From the NCBI GenBank assembly GCA_026993525.1, contig JALWSS010000026.1, forward strand, positions 29,044-93,043: a DNA stretch of 64,000 nucleotides, written 5' to 3'. Positions 1-8,151 of this stretch are shown here, in pieces; the stretch's first letter is position 1; each line of letters starts with the position of its first letter. The position numbers and the translations under genes are program-made. A model generated the notes under the pieces. The model saw nothing but the letters and a program-made list of their open reading frames with translations, did not search any database and was not told the DNA's origin. Source of the stretch: Saprospiraceae bacterium (GTDB taxonomy: Bacteria; Bacteroidota; Bacteroidia; Chitinophagales; Saprospiraceae).

Positions 1-2
1 TT

Positions 3-641
3 GCTTTTGTAACCCGTGACAACCTGGAACTGGAAGGCTATCAGGTGACCCATTGCGCAGATGGTAAATCTGCCCTGGAAGCTATTCAAAAACAACATTT
101 CGACCTCTGCATTCTCGATGTCATGTTACCCGAAGTGGACGGGTTCACCATCGCAGCCGAGCTGAGGAAAAGAGACCGGCAGACACCCATTATTTTCCTC
201 ACGGCAAAATCCCTGAAGGAAGACAAGATCACCGGACTGAAACTGGGTGGGGATGATTACATCATCAAACCGTTCAGCATCGAAGAGTTAATCCTCAAGG
301 TGGACATTTTTCTTCGCAGAAGAATCGTATCCGGACCCTCAAACGGCTCTTTGTACGCATTTGGCAGCTTTGAATTTGACCACGGCAACCTCCTGCTGAA
401 AAGCAAAGATTCAGAACTGACACTGACACAAAGAGAAGCGGATTTGCTGAAGATGTTTCTGGACCATCCCAACCAGGTATTGAAGCGCTCCCACATTCTG
501 GAAAAACTCTGGGGAGAAGATGATTACTTTTTGGGGCGCAGCCTGGATGTGTTCGTTTCTCGCCTTCGAAAGTATTTGCGAAGCGACGAAAACATCAGGA
601 TTGAGAATATCCACGGCGTGGGTTTCAAGCTTAAGTATTGA
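3..641 (+). CDS. OmpR/PhoB-family response regulator (5' end outside window)
   Basis: Transcription factor of a two-component system; phosphorylation of the receiver domain would control DNA binding. The frame is open from base 3, so the true start lies left of the window and roughly a dozen N-terminal residues, with the acidic metal-binding pair, are missing. Visible receiver motifs are the acceptor Asp in CILDVMLPEVDGF, the Thr-Ala-Lys of FLTAK and the Lys of IIKPFS. A winged-helix output domain begins near LTQREADLLKMF and contains the recognition-helix sequence VSRLRKYL. The partner kinase is not in the window and is expected upstream. Family assignment is secure; the regulated genes are unknown. 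Confidence 0.93.
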   Translation, partial: AFVTRDNLELEGYQVTHCADGKSALEAIQKQHFDLCILDVMLPEVDGFTIAAELRKRDRQTPIIFLTAKSLKEDKITGLKLGGDDYIIKPFSIEELILKVDIFLRRRIVSGPSNGSLYAFGSFEFDHGNLLLKSKDSELTLTQREADLLKMFLDHPNQVLKRSHILEKLWGEDDYFLGRSLDVFVSRLRKYLRSDENIRIENIHGVGFKLKY

Positions 642-644
642 GTG

Positions 645-723
645 CCCCGATCCCGAAGGCTTTCGGGATATCGGGGTAAAAAGCCCCCCCGATCGTTGGT
701 CCCGGCCCTGGCCCGGGATCAAC
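645..723. repeat. Two strong hairpins after the response regulator
   Basis: Arm CCCCGAT at 645-651 pairs with ATCGGGG at 670-676, enclosing CCCGAA/TTCGGG. A second arm at 695-705 pairs with 713-723 with one G-T pair. The first is a nested fusion of two hairpin words found elsewhere in the window (near 17430, 17671, 17748 and 49227). No clean T-run follows, so it is a dispersed repeat at least as much as a terminator. Confidence 0.6.
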
Positions 724-1178
724 CTCCGGCCGCACTTCCTGATGCAGTCCATCAGGCAATCAAAGACAATCTTTATCGGTGGGTGAAACGCACTACCACA
801 CAAGTGGTAATGAATAGATGAAAAAAATTATAAGATTTCATTCGTTCTTTGAAAAGAGCTTTTAACTTTGCCGTCACCTTTGGTGCTATAATCCGGCAGG
901 CAGGAGTTCATGCACTTCCCGAAGACTTCCCACACTTTTGAGATTAACACCCACGACGAACAAGCTTGCCAGTCCTGTTTGTCCATACCTGGGCTTTTAC
1001 TACACACAACCGGTTTAGGAGCCACAAGACCACTCAGAACATACACATCACCTTCAGAACTTTTCTGAAGCTCTAATTCAGTTTAGCATCAACTACATGC
1101 GTTTACACCTTGAATTGAACACCTTAAGATAACTTATTAGTCGGTTTCAAATTCGGTGCAGGCAATCCAAAACAGGAC
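724..1178. other. Intergenic region without a recognisable gene
   Basis: About 455 bases between the response regulator and the DJ-1/PfpI gene. Short open frames occur on both strands but have no family resemblance. A small hairpin TACCAC-ACAA-GTGGTA lies near 791-806. I see no tRNA, structured RNA or coding remnant that I can name. Confidence 0.5.
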
Positions 1179-1928
1179 TTAGCCTGCACTTTTTTTAGGT
1201 GGCACAATGCAGGGCACCTGTTGCAGGTCCCAATTGATGACCAGCCCTTTGGCCAGCCTTCGGGCCACCTCAGCTCCATACAGGTATTCACACAGATACA
1301 GCGCCGCTTCAAATGATTTTGCCCCGCCGGCTGAGGAGATGTACTTTCCATCGTGGACGAACAGGACATCTTCGTAAACGTCCAGCCGGGGGAACATTTC
1401 CCTGAATTTTTGGATGTCGCCCGGGAAAGTGGTGCATTTCACGCCGTTCAGCAAGCCGGCTTTGGCAAGTACGAATGCCCCGTCGCAATGGGAGGTGACG
1501 AATTGTGCCTCAGCCGCCGCTTTTTTCACGAAGGCAATCATTTTTTCATCTTCAAGGTCTGTGTCGAGGTGGTGTTCTGCGCTGGGCACCACCAGGATGT
1601 CAAATTTCGGAAGGCTGTCGGTCAGGTAATTGAAGTCCGGCAGCAGGCGGATGCCCTCAAAAGTGGTGACGGGCCGGTGGGTGTTGGCCACCAGAAAAAC
1701 ATTCATGGGTTTGATACCCTCCCGGAAAATGGTGTGCTGGAAAATGTCAAAAGGTGCGGTGAGCTCGGTGTTGTAGGTGCCATCCATGACCAGGAAAGCC
1801 ACATTGTACCTTCCCGGTTCCACAATGGTTTTTTGAAGGGCTGTTTCCAAAGTGTTTTGTGTAGCCGTGTCCGGGCGGGTGCAGGCTGCTATGCTTAAAA
1901 TGGATAAAATTGCGGCCAGTTTCTTCAT
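1179..1928 (-). CDS. DJ-1/PfpI family lipoprotein
   Basis: A 249-residue protein of the glutamine-amidotransferase-like DJ-1/PfpI superfamily. Residues 1-16 form a lipoprotein signal, MKKLAAILSILSIAAC, with the lipid-modified Cys at the end, so it is probably membrane-anchored in the envelope. The body (about 40-225) carries the nucleophile elbow VTSHCDGAFVLAKAG with the candidate catalytic Cys, followed by SSAGGAKSFEAAL. This type resembles the N-terminal domain of AraC-like regulators but no helix-turn-helix follows. The substrate cannot be told from sequence. It is divergent from aroA with 71 bases between the starts. Confidence 0.85.
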   Translation of the reverse strand: MKKLAAILSILSIAACTRPDTATQNTLETALQKTIVEPGRYNVAFLVMDGTYNTELTAPFDIFQHTIFREGIKPMNVFLVANTHRPVTTFEGIRLLPDFNYLTDSLPKFDILVVPSAEHHLDTDLEDEKMIAFVKKAAAEAQFVTSHCDGAFVLAKAGLLNGVKCTTFPGDIQKFREMFPRLDVYEDVLFVHDGKYISSAGGAKSFEAALYLCEYLYGAEVARRLAKGLVINWDLQQVPCIVPPKKSAG

Positions 1929-1999
1929 GTTCGTTCAGTGTTGGTGACGGGCAAATGTGTTGAAAATAAATCGGACTTCCACAGGAAAACTGAGCAACC

Positions 2000-3256
2000 A
2001 TGATTGTACACATCAGGAAGGATGGAAAAGAGATCAACGGTGAGATCCGTCTGGACGGCAGCAAAAGCATCAGCAACCGGGTGCTCATCATACGGGCCTT
2101 GTGTCAGGATGATTTTGCCATTCACCACCTCTCCAATTCTGACGATACGAAAACCCTGGTGCGGTTGCTCAGCAGTGGAGAAGAAACCCTCGATGCCGGT
2201 GCTGCCGGAACCACCTTCCGGTTTTTGACGGCTTTCCTGGCAATGACCACCACCCGGCCACGGATACTTACAGGGTCGGAAAGAATGCTTCAGCGCCCCA
2301 TCGGACCGCTTGTGGATGCTTTGCGAATGCTGGGGTGCAACATTTCATACCTGGAAAAGGAAGCCTACCCACCGCTCAAAATTGAGCCCCGGTCGTCCGG
2401 TCAACCGGTATCTGCCCTCCGGATCGATGCCGGAATGAGCAGCCAGTTTATCAGTGCACTGTTGTTGGTGGGGCCGCTTGTCGCCGGTGGCCTCGAGTTG
2501 GAGCTCACCGGTGCGGTGGTCTCGAGGCCCTACATTGAAATGACCCTGAACATCATGCACCATTTTGGGGTGGAGGTCAGGTTTGAGAACAATACCATTT
2601 CAGTTCCTGAAAAATCATACAGGGCAAAGGACTTTACGGTGGAGGCCGATTGGTCGGCTGCGTCGTATTACTATTCCATGATGGCGCTTGCGGAGGGCGG
2701 ACAGCTTACCCTGAAAGGACTGTTCCCGGAAAGCCTGCAGGGTGATTCGGCTGTGGCCGAAATGATGATGCGCCTGGGGGTTGAGACAGCATTTGCCGAA
2801 GGTGAAATAAAACTTACAAAAAGCAATGATCCTCCCCGGCCATTTTTTGAGCAGGATTTTTTGCCCTGCCCCGACCTTGCACAGACGCTTGCCGTGGCTT
2901 GTGCAGGTTTGGGCGTTCACGGTCTTTTCACGGGGCTTGAAACCTTGCGGATAAAAGAAACCGACCGCATCACAGCCCTGAAAAACGAACTTGTCAAAGT
3001 TGGGGCAATGCTGGTCAACATTCCCTCGCGGTTTTCGAAAAAGGCACCGAGGGAGTTCTTTTCCATTGAAGGAAGGGCCCAACTGAACGGGGTGCCCTGC
3101 TTCAGAACCTATGAAGACCACCGGATGGCCATGGCCTTTGCACCCCTGGCCTTGTTGGGGCCCATTGAAATTGAAAATCCTGCTGTGGTGAGTAAATCCT
3201 ATCCGGATTTCTGGAAGGACATTGAAAGCCTCGGTTTCAGGTTGGAATACCGTTGA
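2000..3256 (+). CDS. aroA: 3-phosphoshikimate 1-carboxyvinyltransferase (EPSP synthase)
   Basis: Sixth step of the shikimate pathway: transfers enolpyruvate from PEP to shikimate 3-phosphate in the cytoplasm. The 418-residue product has the N-terminal phosphate-binding motif DGSKSISNRVLIIRAL, the glycine-rich AAGTTFRFLTAF, RIKETDRITALKNEL in the second half, and the C-terminal EDHRMAMAFAPLAL. Length is normal for the compact Bacteroidota form. The ATG at 2000 starts directly in the conserved N-terminal strand, so no extension is needed. It converges on anmK with a single base between the stop codons, which leaves no room for separate terminators. Confidence 0.95.
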   Translation: MIVHIRKDGKEINGEIRLDGSKSISNRVLIIRALCQDDFAIHHLSNSDDTKTLVRLLSSGEETLDAGAAGTTFRFLTAFLAMTTTRPRILTGSERMLQRPIGPLVDALRMLGCNISYLEKEAYPPLKIEPRSSGQPVSALRIDAGMSSQFISALLLVGPLVAGGLELELTGAVVSRPYIEMTLNIMHHFGVEVRFENNTISVPEKSYRAKDFTVEADWSAASYYYSMMALAEGGQLTLKGLFPESLQGDSAVAEMMMRLGVETAFAEGEIKLTKSNDPPRPFFEQDFLPCPDLAQTLAVACAGLGVHGLFTGLETLRIKETDRITALKNELVKVGAMLVNIPSRFSKKAPREFFSIEGRAQLNGVPCFRTYEDHRMAMAFAPLALLGPIEIENPAVVSKSYPDFWKDIESLGFRLEYR

Positions 3257-3257
3257 T

Positions 3258-4367
3258 TCAGGGAAGGAATACTTTTCCTCCAACAGCGTTTTTCGACGCA
3301 CCCGTTACGGTTGCGAGGCAGTTGGGGATGCCCTCCAACCTGTAAACTCCCATCAGGGCCATGAGCAGGGCCTCTTTGAAATCAACGATCATTTTCTTCG
3401 GAACGAAGGTCTCCACCTGGTGGGCTTGCCGGGTGTATTTTCCGATGGTTTCCACGAGGTATTTGTTGTGGGCACCCCCACCGGTGACGAAAATCCGCCG
3501 GCCGCTAAAGTCCTCTCCGTTTGCTTCTTTGATCCGGGCAATGGCGTTGGCGACTTCCTGTCCGATGTGGTGGCAAACCGTCTTCAATTTCGCCGGAACC
3601 GGAACCGGAGAGGCCAAAGCAGGTGCCACCATGTTTTTCTGCACCCATTGGTTGCTCAGTGACTTCGGAAATGCCTGGGTGAAATAGGGAAGTTTTCCGA
3701 AGGAAAGCGAAAGGGCAGCATCGAAATCCCGGCTTGTTGCCGCCATTTTTCCTTCTTCGTCAAAAGCTTTTCCAGCCTGTGCGGCCAGCGCATCGAGCAC
3801 CTGGTTGGCGCCGGTCACGTCAAAGGCGATGACCTTGCCGGGCAGAATGGCGCTGATGTTGGCGATACCGCCAAGGTTGAGGAACAGTTGAAATTCGGGG
3901 TGGAAAAGTTGATCCACCAGCGGTGCCAGTGGCGCTCCCTGTCCGCCCAGGGCCACATCGGAGGAGCGGAAATCACAGATGCACGGCAGCCCGGTAGTTG
4001 CAGCAATGGCAGCACCGTGACCCAGTTGAAAGGTGAAGCCCTTCTCCGGTTCGTGAAACAGGGTGTGGCCGTGAGAGGCCACCGCAGCGATACCGGCGGT
4101 GCCCACCTGAATATTCTTCAGAAACTGCTTGCAGAGCTTGCCCAGAACAGTGCCGTACCGGTAGTCCAAATCCACGAGTTCAGCTCCGGACAACGAAACC
4201 GCAGTCTTGAGCTTTTTTAGCCAATTATCCGGATAGGCCAGCGTATCTGCCCGCTCAATTTCCCAACTCAACACCCTGCCTTCGTTCAAAGTAAAGCGGC
4301 AGAGTGCAAGGTCAAGTCCATCCAGTGAACTGCCCGACATGAGTCCGAGCAGGCGGTAAGTGGTCAT
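3258..4367 (-). CDS. anmK: Anhydro-N-acetylmuramic acid kinase
   Basis: Phosphorylates and opens 1,6-anhydro-N-acetylmuramic acid from cell-wall turnover to give MurNAc-6-phosphate. The 369-residue product starts with LMSGSSLDGLDLALCRF, the family ATP-binding loop, and has the second nucleotide-binding segment VTGGGAHNKYLVE. Full length for the family. Its ATG overlaps the stop of the upstream cytochrome gene (ATGA at 4364-4367), so the two are translationally coupled. The pairing of a cell-wall recycling enzyme with the tail of a hydrogenase operon looks incidental. Confidence 0.94.
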   Translation of the reverse strand: MTTYRLLGLMSGSSLDGLDLALCRFTLNEGRVLSWEIERADTLAYPDNWLKKLKTAVSLSGAELVDLDYRYGTVLGKLCKQFLKNIQVGTAGIAAVASHGHTLFHEPEKGFTFQLGHGAAIAATTGLPCICDFRSSDVALGGQGAPLAPLVDQLFHPEFQLFLNLGGIANISAILPGKVIAFDVTGANQVLDALAAQAGKAFDEEGKMAATSRDFDAALSLSFGKLPYFTQAFPKSLSNQWVQKNMVAPALASPVPVPAKLKTVCHHIGQEVANAIARIKEANGEDFSGRRIFVTGGGAHNKYLVETIGKYTRQAHQVETFVPKKMIVDFKEALLMALMGVYRLEGIPNCLATVTGASKNAVGGKVFLP

Positions 4368-4696
4368 TGGTCAGTGCGTAGGGTTTCGATGTACTCTGCA
4401 ACGGCTTTGATCTTTTCTTTACTCAGCAATTCCTTGAAAGGTGTCATCATGTTTCTCCCTTCGGAAATGATTTTGATGCGCTCTTCCAAAGTGAGCTGTG
4501 ATTTGGTCAGATCGAAAGCTCCGCTTCCGCCCATGTCACCGTTGACACCGTGGCAGGTGACACAGTAGGTTTTATAGATTTTTTCACCATCCTCGGCTTT
4601 GTCCGAAATGGAAGAGGTGGCCCTGGTTTCAGCATTGGAGGAGCTGCAGGCATAGATCAATGCAGCAAAGATCAGGAAAGAGAAAATGGATTTCAT
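4364..4696 (-). CDS. Monohaem c-type cytochrome lipoprotein
   Basis: A 110-residue class I cytochrome c. The signal MKSIFSFLIFAALIYAC ends in a lipobox Cys, so the mature protein is probably lipid-anchored facing the periplasm. Haem is attached at CVTCH, and the axial Met is most likely in NMMTPFKELL. The ATG at 4696 was chosen because it begins the signal peptide; upstream in-frame codons add nothing recognisable. It follows the hydrogenase protease gene after 129 bases and shares ATGA with anmK. A role as electron acceptor for the hydrogenase cytochrome b is attractive but is inference from position only. Confidence 0.88.
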   Translation of the reverse strand: MKSIFSFLIFAALIYACSSSNAETRATSSISDKAEDGEKIYKTYCVTCHGVNGDMGGSGAFDLTKSQLTLEERIKIISEGRNMMTPFKELLSKEKIKAVAEYIETLRTDQ

Positions 4697-4726
4697 GGTT
4701 GTATTTTGTGATTGGTGTATCGGAGG

Positions 4727-4734
4727 CAAAGGTA
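4727..4734 (-). promoter_or_regulatory. Candidate Bacteroidota -7 element (TACCTTTG)
   Basis: On the minus strand this reads TACCTTTG, an exact match to TAnnTTTG, 31-38 bases before the cytochrome c start. I do not see a well-placed -33 TTTG, so this is a half-supported promoter. If real, the cytochrome c and anmK pair can be transcribed apart from the hydrogenase genes. Confidence 0.35.
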
Positions 4735-4825
4735 GGGAATGAATCCGGGTGCCTGATAAATAGGGTCCCCAAACAAGGCAATTTTAGCATTAGAGAAAGG
4801 TGTCCGGATTGACGATGGAAATTTA

Positions 4826-5311
4826 TTACAGCTCCTGATCACGTATAGAATTGATTATTTCCCGGGCGATACTTTCAAGTTTTGGCAAAACGGCCTCAAT
4901 TTCAGGTGAGAGGTTGATTGCCTGTTGCTGAAGAGATTCAATGGAAACAGTTATCAAGTGGATTTTCGGAACAGTTCCCATGAGGGTCATGGCGTCAATC
5001 AGGTCTTTCATCCCGATATCGTGGGTGCTCATTGCTTTGGGGTAATCGCTGGAGAATCTGGGTTCTATGACCCGGATGGTGCCGGGCGGGCGGCCATCGA
5101 GGGTGGCATCGATCAAAATAACGTGTGAAAAGGATTCCAATATGTCGGTAAGGTGAAAGCCTCCTGTGCCTCCGTCAATAACTGTTACGCCTTCAGGCCA
5201 GGTTTCTTTCGAAAATATTTTTGCGAAATGAACTCCCACACCTTCATCTCCCATCAGGTAATTTCCGATGCCAAGAATGAGGATTTTTCCCAGGTCGTGG
5301 TTAGGTTTCAT
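4826..5311 (-). CDS. hupD: Hydrogenase maturation protease
   Basis: Nickel-dependent endopeptidase that removes the C-terminal tail of the large subunit after active-site assembly. The 161-residue product matches the HyaD/HybD/HupD family in length. Family metal ligands are visible: the Glu of GNYLMGDEGVGVHFA, the Asp of LIDATLDG and the His of MSTHDIGMKDL. The substrate is encoded in the same gene cluster, and its predicted 15-residue tail fits. The ATG at 5311 overlaps the stop of the cytochrome b gene by four bases (ATGA). Confidence 0.94.
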   Translation of the reverse strand: MKPNHDLGKILILGIGNYLMGDEGVGVHFAKIFSKETWPEGVTVIDGGTGGFHLTDILESFSHVILIDATLDGRPPGTIRVIEPRFSSDYPKAMSTHDIGMKDLIDAMTLMGTVPKIHLITVSIESLQQQAINLSPEIEAVLPKLESIAREIINSIRDQEL

Positions 5312-6033
5312 TTAGCTTTGGTCTCTTTCTCTTCTTTTTTCTCAAAGAACTCTTCTTCCATAAATTTCCAGCCACCTCCCATTGAAGATATTTCGCCCCT
5401 GCCTTCTACATAGTCGTGGTAAAAGACAAGGTAAATATGCACCATTGCGAAGATGATGAAAAACCACATGGTGGCGTGGTGCCAGTTTCTCATCGCAAAC
5501 TCTTCATTCCAGAACAGCCATCCTGCCCGGCTGAACAAATCGGCAAACCACCAATCACTCATGTTGGCATAAAGTGCGAAACCGGTAATGCTTTGAAGTA
5601 TGAACGCCAGAAAAGTGAGGAAGTAAAAAAAACCTGCCAGGGCGTTGTGCCCTACTGCTACATGCTCTGTGTCTTTTTTCAATAAAATATCAATTCTTAT
5701 CACTGCCCACATATCTTTGAAAAACTGCTTGCTGATGGGGAGGAAATTTCTCCAGTGAGCATACTTGTTGCCTGCAAAGCTCCAGTAAATTCTGAAGATG
5801 AAATTGAAGAAAAAGATATACGCAGCAGCAAAGTGAATAAATTTTATCCAGCCGAAGAAAAACCTTTCTGAGGCTTCTGATGCTGATAAAAGAGCCGGGG
5901 GATTGCCTATCAGATAGCCCGTTGCGATTAGGGCCACAATGGCAAGTGCATTTAGCCAGTGGTAAATACGCACGGGCAATTCCCAGACGAATACTCTTCG
6001 CAGTTTTTTTGGAGATGCAATTGATGATGCCAT
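5308..6033 (-). CDS. hupC: [NiFe]-hydrogenase b-type cytochrome subunit
   Basis: Membrane dihaem cytochrome b that accepts electrons from the small subunit and passes them to quinone. The 241-residue product has the family opening VWELPVRIYHWLNALAI and four hydrophobic segments (about 22-42, 65-88, 130-152 and 183-208) with histidines at the membrane edges, including NWHHATMWF and MVHIYLVFYHDY. The C-terminal tail is charged and cytoplasmic (EEEFFEKKEEKETKAK). It overlaps hupD by ATGA and is separated from hupL by a 148-base gap that holds a mobile element. Confidence 0.94.
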   Translation of the reverse strand: MASSIASPKKLRRVFVWELPVRIYHWLNALAIVALIATGYLIGNPPALLSASEASERFFFGWIKFIHFAAAYIFFFNFIFRIYWSFAGNKYAHWRNFLPISKQFFKDMWAVIRIDILLKKDTEHVAVGHNALAGFFYFLTFLAFILQSITGFALYANMSDWWFADLFSRAGWLFWNEEFAMRNWHHATMWFFIIFAMVHIYLVFYHDYVEGRGEISSMGGGWKFMEEEFFEKKEEKETKAK

Positions 6034-6050
6034 TGTTTGAAAGTGTTTTA

Positions 6051-6149
6051 TACCCGATCCGAAGTGGTTTGGGAATAATTCATCACTCCTGTCCAGTGTG
6101 GATGGGGAGTTTGGGCGGCTCCGCCGCCCAAACCACTTCGTTTTGGGTA
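6051..6149. mobile_element. Miniature palindromic element, copy 1
   Basis: A 99-bp imperfect palindrome with ends TACCCGATCCGAAG and CTTCGTTTTGGGTA, flanked on both sides by TA. The stem continues with TGGTTTGGG/CCCAAACCA and there is a GGCGGCTCCGCCGCC hairpin near the right end. It sits between the large subunit and cytochrome b genes in the hydrogenase operon. Two further copies are at 44794 and 63163. It encodes no protein and is consistent with a non-autonomous element that targets TA (IS630/Tc1-mariner-like, inference). Confidence 0.82.
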
Positions 6150-6181
6150 TAATTACTGAACTTCAAAAACTACATCAGCCC

Positions 6182-7900
6182 TCAAACAACCTTGGCCCTG
6201 TTGATGTGCTTGCCTTCTTCGTCGTAAATGTGCACAGCACAAGCCAGGCAGGGGTCAAAGGAATGCACCGTCCTGAGGATTTCAACAGGTTGTTCAGGAT
6301 CGGCCACGGGCGTGTCTTTCAAGGCAGCTTCATAAGCAGACATCTGCCCTTTGGGGTCTCTGGGCGAGGCATTCCAGGTTGTTGGCACAACGAGCTGGTA
6401 GTTTTTGATCTTGGTGTCTTCAATTACGATCCAGTGTGCCAGGGCGCCTCTCGGTGCTTCGGTGAAACCGACGCCCCGGGCTTGCTTTTCCCATTTGGCC
6501 GGATTGAATTTATCCGTATTTGCCATGCGGTTGTCGCCGTTTTTCAAATTTGTTATGAGTTGGTCGTAGAACTCAAGGGCCCACTGTGCAACGAGGAGGC
6601 TTTCGAGGCCACGTGCGGCTGTTCGGCCCAGTGTTGAAAACAAGGCTGTGAGGGGCACTTTCAGTTTCGCCAGGGCGCTGTCAACCACTTCTTTAAAGTC
6701 TTCCCTTCCTCTTGCATAGCCCACCAGCATTCTGGCCAGTGGTCCTACTTCCACCGGATTACCCTTCCACCTCGGGGTTTTGATGAAGCTGTATTTTTCA
6801 TCAACGTTGAGGAAGTCATAAGGAGGTTTTGGGCCGGTGTAGTTGATTTTACTTTCTCCCATCCAGGGGTGCAGCCCGGCATCATCACCGGCTTCGTAAT
6901 TGTACCACGAGCGGGCAACGAATTCCTGTATCTCTTCATCATTGCGCAGGTCAACATCCATGACGTTGTTGATATCTTTATTCAAAATGACGCCGGAGGG
7001 GAATTTGAAACTTGTGGGATCATTAAAACCATTGGTGGGCAGGTCGCCATAAACCATGTAGCTGCCCAGCCCGCCACCGATCGAAGCCCAATCGAGGTAG
7101 TAGGGTGCTACGGCCAGAATGTCGGGGATGTAAACCTGCTCGACAAACTCTTTGGCGTCTTTGAGGAGTTGATGAACCTGTGCCAGACGGGTGGCATTGA
7201 TGCCGCTCACATCGTCCAGGCCTATGGCGCATGCCATTCCGCCTACCAGGTAGTTGGGATGGGGATTTTTACCACCAAAAATTGCGTGGACTTTGACAAT
7301 TTCCTTTTGCCATTCCAATGCTTCCAGGTAATGTGCCACCCCAATGAGGTTAATTTCCGGCGGCAATTTATAGGCTGAATGGCCCCAATATCCGTTGGCG
7401 AAAATTCCAAGCTGACCACTTTCAACGAAGCGGGTCAGCCGTTTTTGAAGATCGGAAAAATAGCCCGGCGAACTCCTGGGCCAGTTAGAAATACTTTGGG
7501 CAATTCCCGAGGTCTCGTCAGGATCAGCTTTGAGGGCTGAAATCACGTCCACCCAGTCAAAGGCATGCAAATGGTAAAAGTGTACCACGTGATCGTGCAG
7601 GTATTGTGTGCAAAACATTATGTTGCGAACCAGCTCAGCATTTGGAGGAATAACAATCCCGAGTGCATCCTCAACAGTACGTACCGAAGCCAGGGAGTGC
7701 ACAGAGGTGCATACACCGCACACCCGGCCGACAAATGCCCATGCATCACGCGGGTCTCTGCCTTTGAGAATTTCTTCAATCAGGCGGACCATGGTTCCCG
7801 CGCTATATGCATCGGTCACTTTTCCGTCTTTAATTTCGGCCTCGATGCGGAGGTGACCTTCAATTCTTGTTACCGGGTCAATGACTATTCTCTCAGCCAT
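6182..7900 (-). CDS. hupL: [NiFe]-hydrogenase large subunit
   Basis: Catalytic subunit carrying the Ni-Fe(CN)2CO centre; oxidises H2 at the periplasmic face. The 572-residue precursor has the L1 motif RVCGVCTSVHS (about 59-69) and the C-terminal L2 motif DPCLACAVH, giving the four metal-binding cysteines. Residues after that His form a 15-residue extension, IYDEEGKHINRAKVV, for removal by the protease encoded downstream. The opening IDPVTRIEGHLRIE is typical of group 1 uptake enzymes. It has no signal peptide, as expected for a subunit exported with the Tat-bearing small subunit. It lies 251 bases after the small subunit gene. Confidence 0.97.
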   Translation of the reverse strand: MAERIVIDPVTRIEGHLRIEAEIKDGKVTDAYSAGTMVRLIEEILKGRDPRDAWAFVGRVCGVCTSVHSLASVRTVEDALGIVIPPNAELVRNIMFCTQYLHDHVVHFYHLHAFDWVDVISALKADPDETSGIAQSISNWPRSSPGYFSDLQKRLTRFVESGQLGIFANGYWGHSAYKLPPEINLIGVAHYLEALEWQKEIVKVHAIFGGKNPHPNYLVGGMACAIGLDDVSGINATRLAQVHQLLKDAKEFVEQVYIPDILAVAPYYLDWASIGGGLGSYMVYGDLPTNGFNDPTSFKFPSGVILNKDINNVMDVDLRNDEEIQEFVARSWYNYEAGDDAGLHPWMGESKINYTGPKPPYDFLNVDEKYSFIKTPRWKGNPVEVGPLARMLVGYARGREDFKEVVDSALAKLKVPLTALFSTLGRTAARGLESLLVAQWALEFYDQLITNLKNGDNRMANTDKFNPAKWEKQARGVGFTEAPRGALAHWIVIEDTKIKNYQLVVPTTWNASPRDPKGQMSAYEAALKDTPVADPEQPVEILRTVHSFDPCLACAVHIYDEEGKHINRAKVV

Positions 7901-8151
7901 GTTCGTTAAAATTTGAATCCGGAAAATCCGGGTGGTTTTTAAATGAGATTTTCTGAGTCAAGTGTCAAGGTTCATATTGCCGGAACCCGTCCCGACACTT
8001 CGGGAGGCGAACAATACCAATTTACCCCATTGCGGAAAATATTCACGGCACTTTACCGGAAGGCCGCCCGACGCAGCCCTGTTCCAGGCAATGCGGTGTA
8101 TTCAGGAGCACTCAATATTGTTGTTGTGAGGGTGCAAGTGCTTTGTACGGG

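Noticed and set aside
828..1046. Minus-strand open frame of 72 codons
   Set aside because: No homology, no plausible promoter, and poor coding character; I left the region as intergenic.
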